A stretch of DNA of 64,000 bases. Origin: Sorex araneus (taxonomy: Eukaryota; Chordata; Mammalia; Eulipotyphla; Soricidae). A program made the translations under genes and the position numbers. The notes under the pieces are model-generated. The model did not search any database, was not told where the DNA came from, and saw only the letters and a program-made list of their open reading frames with translations. Within the stretch, counting starts at the first letter, position 1; each line of letters begins with the position of its first letter. Shown piece after piece: positions 10,567 to 22,404 of the stretch. The stretch lies in contig NC_073305.1 of NCBI RefSeq assembly GCF_027595985.1, positions 25,262,028-25,326,027 on the forward strand, in the 5' to 3' direction.

Positions 10567-10745
10567 GTCTTCATTTAATGTTGTTTATTATTGGACATAA
10601 TGAGTATGCGCAGGGCTTACTCTTGGCTCTACACTGAGGGATCATCCCTGGCAGTGCTCAGAGGATCATATGGGGTCCTGGGGATTGAACACATGTCAGC
10701 CACATGCAAGGCAAGTGCCCTACCTGCTGTACCAGCACTCTGGCT
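10567..10745 (-). mobile_element. Type 1 SINE
   Basis: Flanked by gaagtttgcatta at 10554-10566 and 10746-10758. Confidence 0.85.
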
Positions 10746-10926
10746 GAAGTTTGCATTATTGATTAGCGTTCTTTGAATACAGAAGTTAGATACCAGTGGC
10801 TTATTTATTCCCTAACTAGCTCTCTTTTCTTGGTATTCTCCGTACTATGATTTGGGAAATCAGTGAAATTAACCTTAACTCTAAAGCCTTCAGTTTTCTG
10901 AAAGAAGGAAGTAAAATGGACTTGGT

Positions 10927-11095
10927 ATTTATTTTTGGCCACACCCAGTGATCTTCTGGACCTCCTCCCTGAGTAGTGCTGCAGGTTATTCCTAGCAATA
11001 CTTGGGAACCTACTGGTCCTGAGGCTCAATGAGGGCTCCTGCATGCAGAGCAAGTGCTCCTGCCATTTGCATCATCTTCCTAGCCTGCCTTGGTA
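10927..11095 (-). mobile_element. Old type 1 SINE
   Basis: tttggccacacccagtgatc at left; the head is diverged. Confidence 0.6.
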
Positions 11096-11236
11096 TTTCT
11101 TAGTCTTTTTTCTTTTGGGAAATGGAGCGAAGGGATTGTTGACTCAACCACATTGCCTTTACCGACCTCTTAACTTGCAGCTGGGGAAGAGTTTCTGTGT
11201 TTGCTTCCAACATGTCACAAGAAATGTTGATAGTTC

Positions 11237-11423
11237 ATGGGGCTGGAGTGATAGCACAGCGGGTAGGGCGTTTGCCTTGCACGCGGCCAACCTGGGTTCA
11301 AATCCCAGCATCCCATATGGTCCCCTGAGCACTACCAGGGATAATTCCTGAGTGCATGAGCCAGGAATGACCCCTGTGCATTGCCAGGTGTAACCCAAAA
11401 AGCAAAAAAAAAAAAAAAAAAGG
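11237..11423 (+). mobile_element. Type 1 SINE, young and full length
   Basis: A good type 1 reference copy: A box tagcacagcgggtagg, near-intact B box and a pure A18 tail. An 18-bp target duplication aagaaatgttgatagttc lies at 11219-11236 and 11424-11441. Confidence 0.95.
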
Positions 11424-11762
11424 AAGAAATGTTGATAGTTCCTCTACTTTTCTACCATGGGAAATAGCTAAGAGATCTTGTTTATTCTTTTGTGGCTGTT
11501 GAGAGGAAGAGGGGCTGAGTTCCCTAGAGACAGTATCCAATGAAGGGCAGGAGTTGGTACTTAAGCTTGATTACTCAGGGATATCTAGGGTGCTGCATAT
11601 TTCTTTCCAGGGTTTCCTGAGAGCTAGAGCTTTAGTATTAGCAGCCCCTTTTATAAAGTTTTTCCAATTTATCCCCCTCTTGTCTCCCACATATTACTAT
11701 TCAGCTTGTAACATTTCGCTATTTCACTATTAAAGAATACATGTACACATGTATCTAAAATA

Positions 11763-12026
11763 TCACTGTATCACTGTCATCCTGTTGTTCATTGATTTGA
11801 TAGAGCAGGCACCAGTAACGTCTCCATTCATCCCAGCCCTGACATTTTAGCAGCGTCTCCTTACTCGTCCTTCCCAACAGTGCCCTATTGGAGGCTCTTT
11901 CAGAGTCAGGGGAATGAGACCCGTTATTGTTGCTGTTTTTGGCAAATCGAATACTCTACGGGGAGCTTGCCAGGCTTTGCCATGCGGGTAGGATATTTTC
12001 AGTAGCTTGCCGGGCTCTCCGAGAGA
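11763..12026 (-). mobile_element. Type 2 SINE, long form, 5'-truncated
   Basis: Has the extra ~80-bp segment (cattttagcagcgtctcctt) and no head. atctaaaatat flanks both ends. Confidence 0.87.
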
Positions 12027-12271
12027 GAATCTAAAATATATATATAAGATATGTAATAATTGTTACACATGTATGTTTACATTTATTTGGGATACTGAAA
12101 AATGGCAACAAGTTTGAGAATTAGTTCCTGTAAGGCCAAGAGTATATGACTTTATGATAGTTTTGAACCTAAGTATTCTCTTCTTCCATGGGGAGATGAG
12201 GAGGCTTTGTATTTCAGGAAGAAAGTGAGATCTTGAGATAATAATAGTTCATCACTTAGACAGGCTTTTCT

Positions 12272-12444
12272 TTCTTTCTTTTTTTTTTTTTTTTGGGTCA
12301 CACCTGGCACTGCACAGGGGTTACTCCTGGTTCCATATTCACTCCTGGCAGTGCTCAGGGGGCCATATGGGATGCTGGGAATTGAACCCGGGTCGGCTGC
12401 ATGCAAGGCAAATGCCCTACCCACTGTGCTATGGCTCCAGCCCC
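12272..12444 (-). mobile_element. Type 1 SINE, young
   Basis: A 15-bp target duplication tagacaggcttttct lies at 12257-12271 and 12445-12459. A few bases are missing from the centre. Confidence 0.93.
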
Positions 12445-12874
12445 TAGACAGGCTTTTCTATGTAGGAAACTTATTGGAGGAAACATCTGTGAAGGAAATA
12501 GAGAAGGTACCAAGTGTCTTCAGACTGTTGCGTCTGACATCTGTGAGGAGAGGAAAACAAGAATGAGGGGTGGGAAACTTTCTGAGAAACATTCTGAGAA
12601 ACTTCTAGAAGTTTGGCCAAAAAGTGTGGGCCAAGCTGCTGTGGCAGTTGATCTGTGGTGAGAGGAGTCCCATGAGGGAGTTAACTTGCATCAGTTTCTG
12701 CACAGTTCTGGTTCTTGGCTGGGAGATGCCTTCATCTTCATAACTGAAACTTAATTTTCATAACCTCAAAAACTCACCGTTGCCTCACAGATGTAATTGT
12801 TCAAGCAGGGGTGGCTATTCCATGGTTTTTGTGGGCCTCTTATTTTGAGAGAAAATAGAGAAGAGGAAGTTGGT

Positions 12875-13053
12875 TTTTTTTTTAATTCTTTAAAAAAAAG
12901 TTTTTTTAAGTGAATCACAGTGAGACACATAGTTACAAAGTTGTTCATGACTGGATTTCAGCCTTATAATCCAACCCTGTCCCTTCACCAGTGTACATTT
13001 CCCACTACCAATGTTTTCAGTTTCCCTCCCGGCCCCTCGCTCCCCCCACCCCC

Positions 13054-13108
<55 letters not shown>

Positions 13109-13185
13109 CCCCTACCTATAGGCTCTATAGCAGGGACTTTTTTCTCTCTTTTTCTAGAAGAGGATGTTGGTTTCAGGTTTACACT
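12875..13185 (-). mobile_element. L1 3' end with (CA)n expansion
   Basis: aagtgaatcacagtgagac, gttgttcatgactgg and ttcaccagtgtacatttccc are the shrew L1 3' UTR in antisense. The (CA)n interrupts the pyrimidine tract. Confidence 0.85.
13052..13106. repeat. (CA)n microsatellite
   Basis: About 27 units inside the L1 3' UTR. Confidence 0.97.
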
Positions 13186-13190
13186 GTGAT

Positions 13191-13592
13191 CTTTTTTTTT
13201 TTTTAAATTTTTTTATTAGTGAATCACCGTGATGTACAAACTTACAAACTTTTGTGTTTGCATTTCAGTCATTCAATGATCATTTATCCATTCCTCCACC
13301 AGTGCCCATTCTCCTCCACCAATGTTTCCAGTATCCCTCCCACCACCCCCACCTCATCCCCCACCACCCCACCCCGCTTCTGTGGCAGGGCATTCCCTTT
13401 TGTTCTCTCTCCTTTTGGGTGTTGTAGTTTGAATAGAGGTATTGAGTGGCCATCGTGTTCAGTCTATATATAGTCTACTTTTGGCACGCATCTTTCAACC
13501 TGAATGGGTCCTCTCAACATCCTTTACTTGGTCTTCCCTTCTCTATCTCAGCTGCCTTTTCCCCCAGCCTGTGAGGCCGGTTTCCAAGCCGT
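13191..13592 (-). mobile_element. L1 3' end
   Basis: Longer antisense 3' UTR copy directly beside the previous one: ttagtgaatcaccgtgatg, ccaccagtgcccattctcc, tttgggtgttgtagttt, gtggccatcgtgttcag. Confidence 0.87.
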
Positions 13593-14092
13593 ATGCTCTT
13601 CCTAACTCACTTTTCACCCTAAACCCACCTCATCAACTTTTGGGGAAGGTCTTGGTTTCTTTCCTGGTGGTGTGACCTAAACCTTCCGTCCTGAGAAGCT
13701 GAATCCTGGGCAATCCAGCTGCAGTTACTTCTGGTGACTCAAAAGCACTGGAATCTGGAGGAAAGGGAGTGCCTGCAGATTCCCAAGAAGACCAGCTCAG
13801 TCCCAAACTGACTGTCCCCGTTTCCAGTTTTCTCACGAGCATTTCCACCACCACCTAACTAATCTGCCACAAAACAAAGTAACTACCTGTGTAAAAATAA
13901 AAAGAAAAAGAAAGGAAAGGGCGCGCAGGCGGCGAGGCAGGTGAAGGAAGGAAGAAGGCCAAACTGGTTGCTCGATCGGTTTATTTCATGTCCATCTCCA
14001 TTCTCCTCTGATTCTCCTCCTGCTCCTTTCTCCCCCATCCTACTTCATTCTCTCTCTCTCTGCCTCTCTCCCGGCTCTCGGTCTCTCTCGAT

Positions 14093-14185
14093 CTGTGGAT
14101 CTGGCCCCCATGGATCTCGCCCCGATGGATCTGCCCTGTGGATCTGGCCCCGGTGGATCTGGCGCCGTGGATCTGGCTCTGGCCC
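14093..14185. repeat. GGATCTGG minisatellite
   Basis: Six to seven imperfect 12-16 bp units of the form tggatctggcccc. Confidence 0.85.
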
Positions 14186-15094
14186 CCAACCCACTCTTAC
14201 AGCCTAGTTAAATCTCCACAGCATCAGGGGGTTGGGGCATACCCATAGGTGTGGTCAGCAATAGATTAAGGTTCTTTTTCCTCAGGGGATGCTTCTCCTA
14301 GGACTTAATTCTCTTTCAGCAGGAGGATCCACCCAAGGGCAGAGTCCCATGAATGTGTTTCTCTTCTCCTCAGCCAGCAAACATATAAGAATTCATAATA
14401 TTAATTATTTTGTATGGACACAATAAGAGATGCATTAAAGCTTATAGAATTGCTCTCCTGGGGCCATCTCAATCTCAGACTACAGTGCTCAGGCCAGATC
14501 AGTCTTTCCTATCCCTGGCAGGGTCCCAGTCTCATAATTACTATTGGATCATGACAGCATTTGTCTATGATCAAGCTCTTAACTTATAGTTAAGAATTAG
14601 GCACTTTGGCCAGGCCCATCTCGATGCCAGCACATAACTCACCGCTTGCCCTGGATCCTTCCCGTCCCACGTCGGGGACCCTACTTTGGGGTGCTAGGAA
14701 CTGAGGGCAACTGAGGCTTAAGTGGAGAGAGCAGATGCCCAGGAGGGAATATCGAGGCCAATTAAGTCTTAAGTTATAAAAACATAATATTGTCTTCTTG
14801 TGTCTATACAAAAAAGACATAGCTTTAAAGTAAATTATTCAAAAGGCATAAAGAGGAGAGAAAGGCAATGTTATAATATTCAGTGTCCTAGGAAGTTCTG
14901 ACCTTACCAATTAACAGAGTTTGATTAAGGGAAGAGCAGATAAACTGGTAGAATTGGTTACAGATAAACAAAAGAATGGGAGTGACTCGGGAGCACTTTG
15001 ATGGGTGTGACTGATAAACCTAAGCTCCTAGTGGCAAGGGGGAAAGGACAAACCAATGATATCCAACAACTACCTACAATTTAGTTAGATTTTT

Positions 15095-15260
15095 TTGGGG
15101 GGGGTCACACCCAGCGATGCACAGGGGTTACTCCTGGTTCTGCCCTCAAGAATTATTCCTGACGGTGCTCAGGGGACCATATGGGATGCTGGGAATCGAA
15201 CCCAAGTTGGCTGCGTGCAAGGCAAACACCCTACCCCCTGTGCTATTGCTCCAGCTCTAG
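15095..15260 (-). mobile_element. Type 1 SINE, young
   Basis: A 15-bp duplication tttagttagattttt lies at 15080-15094 and 15261-15275, followed by a further partial copy. Confidence 0.92.
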
Positions 15261-15360
15261 TTTAGTTAGATTTTTAGTTAGATTTTTCCCACTAACAAAA
15301 TAAGACTAACAAAACAAAGCTCCCAGAAGCGCGTGGCCGCGAAGACCTCTTATAGCCTAG

Positions 15361-15637
15361 TTCTCCTCTTGGAGAGCCTGACAAGCTACTGAGAGCATTC
15401 TGCCCGCACAGCAGAGCCTGGCAAGCTCTCCATGGTGTATTCTATATGCCAAATACACTAACAATGATGGGTCTCATTTCCCTTACCTTGGAAGAGCCTC
15501 CAATGTGGCACCGTTGAGAAGAACGAGTAAAGAGAGGCTGCTAAAGTCTCAGGGCTAGGACAAATGGAGACGTTACTGGCGCCCGCTTGAGCAAATCAAT
15601 GATCAACAGGGATGACAGTGATATAGTGATACAGTGA
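15361..15637 (+). mobile_element. Type 2 SINE, long form, 5'-truncated
   Basis: The third long-form copy (ggctgctaaagtctcagggc), ending gatgacagtgatatagtgatac. Confidence 0.88.
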
Positions 15638-16600
15638 ACAAAAAAAGAAACCTTTTCTCTAAACTGAGTATTTATGCAATCTGGCTCTGCCCTCCCTCAT
15701 TGCACACTTGCATAAATTTGAGCATAGAAAAATACAAGCTAAAAAAACTTACTGAGAACAAATGAAAGACTTGTAATCCAAGCGCCTAGATCCAGTCCAC
15801 CAAAGGAAAGAAGTACTTAGCGGTAAGTCTATACACACTTACTAGAAGAGCCTCCAATGCGGCATTCAAGCACTTATTATAAATCATGCAAATTTCATGA
15901 CGTCTTTTTGAATATTCCCTCTTCCCCCTTTCCCTCTTTTACGATGGGATTGCCTCACGCTTCATGAGTTCTACTGTAAAGTTGTCTGCCACACAACTGC
16001 GGACACGGTCATCCTGGTGCTCGTTGGAAGGCAGAACTCCCGCTGATAAGGGTGAACTACTACCACCAGCACTTGGGCTCCGGTCACAGGATTCCCTAGT
16101 GGTAGTTCTAGCGTGTTGTCCAGTGAGACACTTGCTGTGTGCCTGGCCTGGGTGTGGGTACGCTTTAGAGACCCGGAGCCCCCAGCTGTATCGATGGAAA
16201 ACACAACACGGTGATGGGATCCCTGGGAATTATGGTAAGTGGAGGGGGGTCCTTGTCCTCCACCTTAGACCCCTACTGGGTTTCTGGACCCGCGTGCTCA
16301 GGATCCTCGGCTCATTTTATGTCTTTGACGCACGCACATCCCGCAGCTAAAATGCTCACTTGTGCCTCTAGCGGGCTCCCGCAGCGTTCTCGGGGCTGGC
16401 TGCTTCCCGCGAGTCATATGCCATTGGCTTGTCTCCTTTGCTGTGCATAGATAACCGCCCCCCCCCCCCCCCACACCCATCTCCCCCTGCTCATGTGCTT
16501 CTATATAGGCCTGTGACTCAGGTATAACTCTCACACTGTGTTTGTGACTGAGGCTCTGTGAGCGGGAAACGCAAACCTGCACCTGAAATACCCATACTTG
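15638..16600. other. Unassigned sequence with a splice-donor-like site
   Basis: No repeat recognised, and 15960-16450 is richer in GC and CpG than its surroundings. A strong donor consensus, ATG/gtaagt, lies at 16235. A 128-residue ORF (15964-16350, +) and a 94-residue ORF on the other strand resemble no protein I know. A C-run lies at 16458-16473. Confidence 0.4.
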
Positions 16601-17379
16601 GGAGGCTGGCCAAAGGGCATTTCTTTTTTGAGCTAGGTTGGATTTTCAGAGGCAGGGATAGCTGAACTGAACGGGGTGAATGGAGGCGGAGTGGTTAGAT
16701 CTCCCCGTAGCTAGATTCATATTTGCGTGTGTCCATGTCGTTGGGGCCTATGTAGCCTCCATTTCTGCCACTGTAGTCGCTTCATTCCTGCTGTTCATAC
16801 AAATTCCCGTTGTCCAGTGACAAAGCTGGCTAATGTTAGTTGGAAGAGTCATTTTGTCTGCTCGGTTGTTGGTTTCTGTCCCTTACTGGGGTGGATACAT
16901 TTTGACGTGTATAAATGTGTGATACCAAAGTCTTTGGTTTTCAAGGAAGGGTTTGTTTTTTTTAAAATCTACATCTCTTCTTCAGATATCCTTATCTCTG
17001 ACCTTCTAGTCATTTCTTCTACAAATCCCTAATTAGCGGCCTGTAAGTTGGCCCCTGTCTAGAAATATTTATATACTCTCAGTTCCTGAGCTGTTTCTGT
17101 GCAGAGTGGATGGCCTGATGCACTGCTTCCAGCTCTGCCCATTGGGAAGATTTCCACTTCCTGCTATCTTTCACATTCACCCCTGAATGTGGACTTTATG
17201 CAAATGTCATCCATTTTCAACTTGAAATATTACAGGAAACATTCAGGAAATGAAACCAATAGACTCTGGTCAGAGTTTCCCTCCCCCCGCCTCAATTTCT
17301 TGCTTTTCGCTTGATCTTTTATGTCCTACATGCCCTTCTCCAGTATAAACACCGTCACAGTGGGGTTGGGGCTGCTTAC
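16600..17379. other. No gene or clear repeat recognised
   Basis: Single-copy-looking sequence with no exon-like ORF that I recognise. Confidence 0.5.
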
Positions 17380-17460
17380 TTCACTGCTGTAGTTCCTGGT
17401 GCCTAACCTAGAACCTGGCACAAAATAGGTTCTCAATAACTATATGTTGAATGTGCAAAG
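17380..17460 (+). mobile_element. MIR or L2-type relic
   Basis: ctagaacctggcacaaaataggttctcaataact matches the conserved end of an ancient mammalian SINE/LINE. Confidence 0.6.
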
Positions 17461-17734
17461 AAGTGACTCAAAAAATTGTTTGACCAATCACTTGGTTGAT
17501 TAGATCAGAAGGCTGGCTAAGAACAGTTTTAGTTCTTCCCTTCTCTTCTCCTACCTTCAGTGAGTGCTTCAGTGATACTTACTGTCGTCTGAATCACTGC
17601 TCTTTGCCTCTACAATAATATGGCTGTAACTATTGCTCCTGGAGCTGGGACAGAGTTAACTTCTTGGTCATCCTCCTCTTACTCTCTAATGCTTCTCGAA
17701 CACCATCCATTCCTGTAATAGCTGTGAAAGAATC

Positions 17735-17900
17735 CTTTTATGGTAGAAATCAGATCATGTCATTTTCCTGCTGAAAAGCTTCCAGAGCCTCTCCTCTTGA
17801 AATAGGATGAAATTCTAACATTTTGCCAAGCTCTCTGAATCCCTGCTTTATCCAACCCTGAGCTCTCTCCAATCTCACCTCAGGCCACTCATATTCAGTC
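17735..17900 (-). mobile_element. L2 3'-region relic
   Basis: Antisense L2-like text: atcagatcatgtcattttcctgctgaaaa, ccagagcctctcct, aatctcacctcaggccac. Confidence 0.6.
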
Positions 17901-17909
17901 CCTATTAGA

Positions 17910-17913
<4 letters not shown>

Positions 17914-17943
<30 letters not shown>
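17914..17943. repeat. (TG)n microsatellite
   Basis: About 15 TG units. Confidence 0.95.
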
Positions 17944-17945
<2 letters not shown>

Positions 17946-18187
17946 TGTTCTCTTTTTCAATTATAGCTAGCCCCTTTCTGCCTTTATCCTGGCTCCTCTC
18001 CTGCCTGTCCTGAAACAGTATTTTTTTAAAATTATGTACACATTGGTTTTCTTTTATTATTTAGTTTTCAACACAAAGAACTCTCCTTATATGTATTTTT
18101 CTATTGCCACCCAGTCTAGAGAGCCCCTCTCTTCCTTCCTAAGCCTCCTCTTCTTTCCAGAGCCCTGTTTTGTTTCTCTACATGTCT

Positions 18188-18325
18188 TTTTTTGTTTGTT
18201 TCCAGATGTGTTCAAGGATCACTCTGCCAGGGCTCAAGGGGACCATATTGGGTGCTGGGGAGTAAACCTGGGTTGGCCACGTATAATGCAAATGCTGTTC
18301 TCTCTCTATGGACCTCTTTACATAT
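18188..18325 (-). mobile_element. Type 1 SINE
   Basis: caagggg accatattgggtgctgggg and ggttggccacgtataatgc identify it; the head end is degraded. Confidence 0.75.
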
Positions 18326-18337
18326 TTTTTTTTATCA

Positions 18338-18568
18338 CTATAGCACAGCAGGTAGGGCGTTTGCCTTGCACGCGGTAGTCCTGGGGCCTGTCCCTCTTGG
18401 AGAGCCCGGAAAGCTATCAAGATTATCCTGTCTGCACAGCAGAGCCTGGCAAGCTACCCGTGGCATATTCGACATGCCCAAACCAGTAACAACCAGTCTC
18501 ACAATGGAGACATTACTGGTGCCCACTTGAATTGATGAACAACGGGACAACAGTGCTACAGTGCTACC
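18338..18568 (+). mobile_element. Type 2 SINE
   Basis: Head lacks its first bases (tatagcacagcaggtaggg) and the B box is lost in a small deletion. The tail is acagtgctacagtgctac. Confidence 0.88.
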
Positions 18569-19078
18569 ATCAGAAATAAACTAAAATTTTTTTCTGGACT
18601 ATATATTATCCTTTGTCATAAAATTTTACAGGAAGATGAATCTTATTGCTCTTAAGAACAAAAATTAATGTTCTCGGAAATCAGCGAAGTGGGGGACTCA
18701 CATATGCATCTACATACAAATGATAGTCACCAACACATCTAGAAAAGTTTCAGTTTCAATAGTGACGGAAATATTTCTGCTCCAGAGAATCAAAGAGAAG
18801 TTTATCTGCTGTCTTAGCTAGTATAGTTTGTATTGTCAAGGGTATTGGGACTGGACTTCAGCCACAATTAGTAGAGGCTGTAATTCTTTTTCTAGGTGCT
18901 TGAGCCTCAACTGATCTTTGGGACCTAAAAGGAATTGGCGTGGTTTTCTTTGTAGTTTTGTTGAATTGCTAAGAACAAGCAATGTAGCTTGAATTATAGA
19001 TTAAGCATGTAGTTTTGAACAAAAATGACTTTAACTTCAGGTTTAGCCAACCCTATCCCCTAACGGGTCAAACAGTGT
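18569..19078. other. No gene or clear repeat recognised
   Basis: AT-rich, single-copy-looking sequence. Confidence 0.5.
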
Positions 19079-19222
19079 ATTTTTTGTTTTTGGCTTTATG
19101 GGCCATGAAATCTCTGTTGTGACTTTTACTCCCCACCCCCACTCCCTTGCTGGTCACACCCAAAGGAGCCAGGGGACTATGTGAACTGCCTGCAACACAC
19201 TAGCCCTTGGACCTCTCTCCTT
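19079..19222 (-). mobile_element. Degenerate type 1 SINE
   Basis: Weak match (ggtcacacccaaaggagccagggg ... ctgcaacacactagccc). Confidence 0.45.
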
Positions 19223-19308
19223 AGTCGCAACTTCTTAACTCTGCCCATATAGTGTAAAGACTGCCATGGACAAAGCACAAATGAATAGGCCTTGCAGTCT
19301 TGGGGCCG

Positions 19309-19340
19309 GGGCCAGTCTGGGCCAGTCTGGGCCAGTCTGG
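19309..19340. repeat. Three tandem copies of gggccagtct
   Basis: A perfect 10-bp unit repeated three times. Confidence 0.9.
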
Positions 19341-19616
19341 ACTATACTTAACAATTCTTTGCTCAAGTAATAACAATTCCTTGCCCACTTTGAGAAAACA
19401 TGTTATTTCACAGAACAAGTAGCTAATCAAACAGGCCACAGAATATGCTCCTAGGGGAGCTAGAAGAGGTGTCAAACTATAATTCAGTAGCCAAATTTTC
19501 ACTGCCCCTACCTCAATCCTGTCAGGTTCATTTACTGTGTATCATGGTCTAGACTAAGATTAGAAAACTGGATTTCAATACTGGAATTGTAGCACAGATT
19601 ATAAGAAAATACTAGT

Positions 19617-19765
19617 TGGGGCTAGAGAGATAGTGCAGGGATTCTGACACTTGATTTGACCTCACTTTGATTCCCAGCACTGCATAGTGTCCCTAAAGTA
19701 CAACCAGAAGTGATCCCTAAGCACAGAGCCAGGAAGCACCACCAGATATGGTTCAACCCCAATCC
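19617..19765 (+). mobile_element. Type 1 SINE
   Basis: ttggggctagagagatagtgc head and B-box remnant tttgattcccagc. Confidence 0.8.
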
Positions 19766-19811
19766 TCTTGAAAAACTTGCTAGTGCTTACATAATACTTT
19801 TGTTTCAAATA

Positions 19812-20035
19812 ACTTTCTCTTCTTCCTCCTCCTCCTTCTCCTTCTTCTCCTCCTCCTCCTTCTCCTTCTCCTCTTCCTCCTTCTCCTCCTCTTCTTCTCT
19901 CGCTTTGGTTTTGGAGCCATACCCAGTGATGCTCAGGGGTTACTCCTGGATTTGAATTTAGGAATTACTCCTGGCAACGCTGGGGGATTGAATTTAGGTT
20001 GGCCACATGTAAGGCAAGTGCCTTACCTACCAGCA
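19812..20035 (-). mobile_element. Type 1 SINE with expanded pyrimidine tail
   Basis: (CTT/CCT)n at 19812-19898 stands where the tail of the minus-strand SINE at 19905-20035 should be. A second pyrimidine tract (20036-20170) follows the head. Confidence 0.75.
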
Positions 20036-20170
20036 TTCCTCCCCTCCCCTCTTCTCCCTTCCCCTACCTGCCTCTCCTTCTTCCCCTCTCTTTACTTCCC
20101 CTCCTCTCCTTCTTCCCCCTCCCTTCCCCTCCCATCTCTCCTCTCCCTTTCCCTTCCTCTTCCCTTCCTG
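20036..20170. repeat. C/T-rich low-complexity tract
   Basis: Irregular cccttcc/ctctcc repeats, nearly pure pyrimidine. Confidence 0.9.
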
Positions 20171-20602
20171 GCATGGACTTATGCACACTACTATTCACTG
20201 ATGAACTGAGCACAGTAGCTAGATATGCAATCAACCTAGGTGTCCAATGGCAATGAATGGAAAATGAAGGTGTGGTATATATACATAAAAGAATACTTTA
20301 CAGCTGCAAGAAACAACAGAATCATTCAATTTGCTGCAACTTGGATGGAACTGGAGGATATCAAATTAAGTGAAATGAGTCAGAAGAAGGACAAGCTCTG
20401 AATGATCTCACTTATTTAAATAACAGGACAGAGGAATGCACGGTATCAAAGGGTAGAAACCTGGTCTTTATAATAATTATAGAAATGAGAACAGGGAAGG
20501 AAAGAAATTGAGGGAGAGAGTAAGAATAGGCAGACAGGAGATAACAGGGGTAGGAGGTAATGGGTTTTGCGTACATTGGTGGTGTAGAGATGTGATGTGC
20601 CT

Positions 20603-20603
20603 G

Positions 20604-20671
<68 letters not shown>
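20603..20671. repeat. (TCTA)n microsatellite
   Basis: About 17 units within the L1 3' UTR. Confidence 0.97.
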
Positions 20672-20729
20672 GGCCACAGAGGCAACACTAAATATGAGAT
20701 TCAAACTACTGCACCCAAATTAAAAAATG

Positions 20730-20974
20730 TGTAGCGATAGCACAGTGGGTAGGGTGTTTGCCTTGCATGCAGCCCACCCAGGTTCGATTCTTCCGTCCCT
20801 CTCAGAGAGCCCAGCAAACTACTCAGAGTATCCTGCCCACACAGCAGAGCCTGGCAAGCCACCCATGGTGTATTCAATATGCTAAAAACAACAAGTCTCA
20901 CAATGGAGACATTGCTGGTGCCTGCTTGAGCAAATCAATGGACAACAGGAAAACAGTGCTATGGTGCTACAGTG
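20730..20974 (+). mobile_element. Type 2 SINE
   Basis: gtagcgatagcacagtggg head, B box ggttcgattc, full body, and tail acagtgctatggtgctacagtg. It is nested in the L1 copy. Confidence 0.9.
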
Positions 20975-21141
20975 CCTATCATGAAGGAAGGGTATAAGAG
21001 GGGAGTAGAAGGAATTTGGAGACTTTGGTGGAGCGAAGTCAATTCTGGTTGTGGAATTGGTGTTGGAACATTGTATGCCTGAAACTCAGCTATGAATAAC
21101 TTAGTAAATCATGGTGCTTTAATACAATTTTTTAAAAAGAT

Positions 21142-22404
21142 GTTTATCAATTGTAATTTAGGCCATCTTATAGTTCTTTGGATTACATTAATAAGAAAGA
21201 AGAGAAAAATTCCTATTTAAAAATAAATAAATACAGGTGTCTTGGGAATGAAGACCGGCAATTGACTTGAAAGAGCTATGCTTTTCTGAGTGAAATGGTG
21301 AGAAAGTGAGAGATTTATACTCAAAACCGAGGTTTATTATCTCATTTATTTATTTACACATGTTTAGTTCTGGGTTTGAATCACTGTCACTGGGCTCAGT
21401 TCTCTCATCTGCAAATGGAATTAATATAACAATGGTTTGAACTTCAAATAAGATGGATCAATATACTAAGTATAATCCTCTGTATAGAGAATGGCTATTA
21501 TGCTAAGATACGAGTGTGGTCCTTTCCATATTAATGAACTCTCCAGGAGCTTGGATGCCACATCCAGAAAATTAGATTGGTTTTCTGTCTTATTATTCAT
21601 ACCGTAAATCTACATAAACTTGCAACTGCTGCTATTACTTTGTTACTTATTTGTGGTACCATATGTATACACACATATATCTCTATTTTATCTGTTATTA
21701 AATGGAGAAAAGCTTTGTTAAAATAAAAAGCACCACATTCAGACTTCAGGAATGTCCCCTAAAGCAAGCGGTGTAAAACACAGAAATGTTAACTAGGAAA
21801 TGACTCCAAAGATCCAGAGGTTGGACAGCTGCCTGTCTGGGTTGCCCCAGGCCCTCTCTGTCCTAGCTGTAGGCTGGGATGAGGTGACCTTGTAGTCCCC
21901 TGTTTTGCTTTTTGATGTTTATTTAAAGATTATGCTAATACAGCCGATCTAAAATCCTTTGTACATGATGACGGTTGAGGACACTGGCTCAGGACCTGAA
22001 TATCTGCCTGCCTGGTTAACATTGTATGCTTGAGATCAATCAGATTCAAATGCTCATGTTTTATACATGATCTTTGGATCATTTTTACCTTCAGGTTTTT
22101 TTTTTTAGTTGTAGTTTAAATTAATGCAAGAAGGAGATTGATTAAAAAATGCATTCATATATAGAAGGATTTTGATTCTTTTAATAACTAAACTAAGCTT
22201 AGCTATTATATTGAGGTTCAGCAAGATGAACGAATAATAATATAGAATGCAGAGATCCAGCAGGTAATCCCTCCAGACAAGACATTACTGGGGTCGCATA
22301 CTAACTAGAAAAGAGTCATTGTTAACAGAGAATAGAAAATTCTCCAAATGCATATCTTGTATCTAGTAATTAGCTGGTATGTTTTTGTTTTTTTTTTTTA
22401 AAAA
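21142..22404. other. No gene; one MIR/L2-like fragment
   Basis: Around 21375-21460, ttgaatcactgtcactgggctcagttctctcatctgcaaatgg resembles a MIR core. The remainder is AT-rich and unassigned. Confidence 0.5.

Larger units (their letters stand above)
13860..15350 (-). mobile_element. LTR-like or other non-LINE insertion, unresolved
   Basis: Its base composition and motifs differ from the LINE and SINE copies. Read on the minus strand, it has an aaataaa signal near 13980, a TGGATCTGG-unit minisatellite just upstream, and two related blocks resembling a TATA region (aactaggctgtaagag near 14210, gaactaggctataagag near 15360). No coding remnant, primer site or terminal duplication could be fixed. 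It is interrupted by a SINE at 15095-15260. Confidence 0.4.
20175..21141 (+). mobile_element. L1 3' region, interrupted by a type 2 SINE
   Basis: Sense L1 text: caatcaacctaggtgtccaa, ttgctgcaacttggatggaac, aagtgaaatgagtcagaag. After a (TCTA)n tract and an inserted SINE it resumes to gttggaacattgtatgcc and aacttagtaaatcatggtgc. Confidence 0.85.

Noticed and set aside
15964..16350. 128-residue ORF downstream of OXSM as a coding gene
   Set aside because: No recognisable domain, and a competing ORF exists on the other strand. Only the splice-donor-like site is worth noting, reported as a finding.
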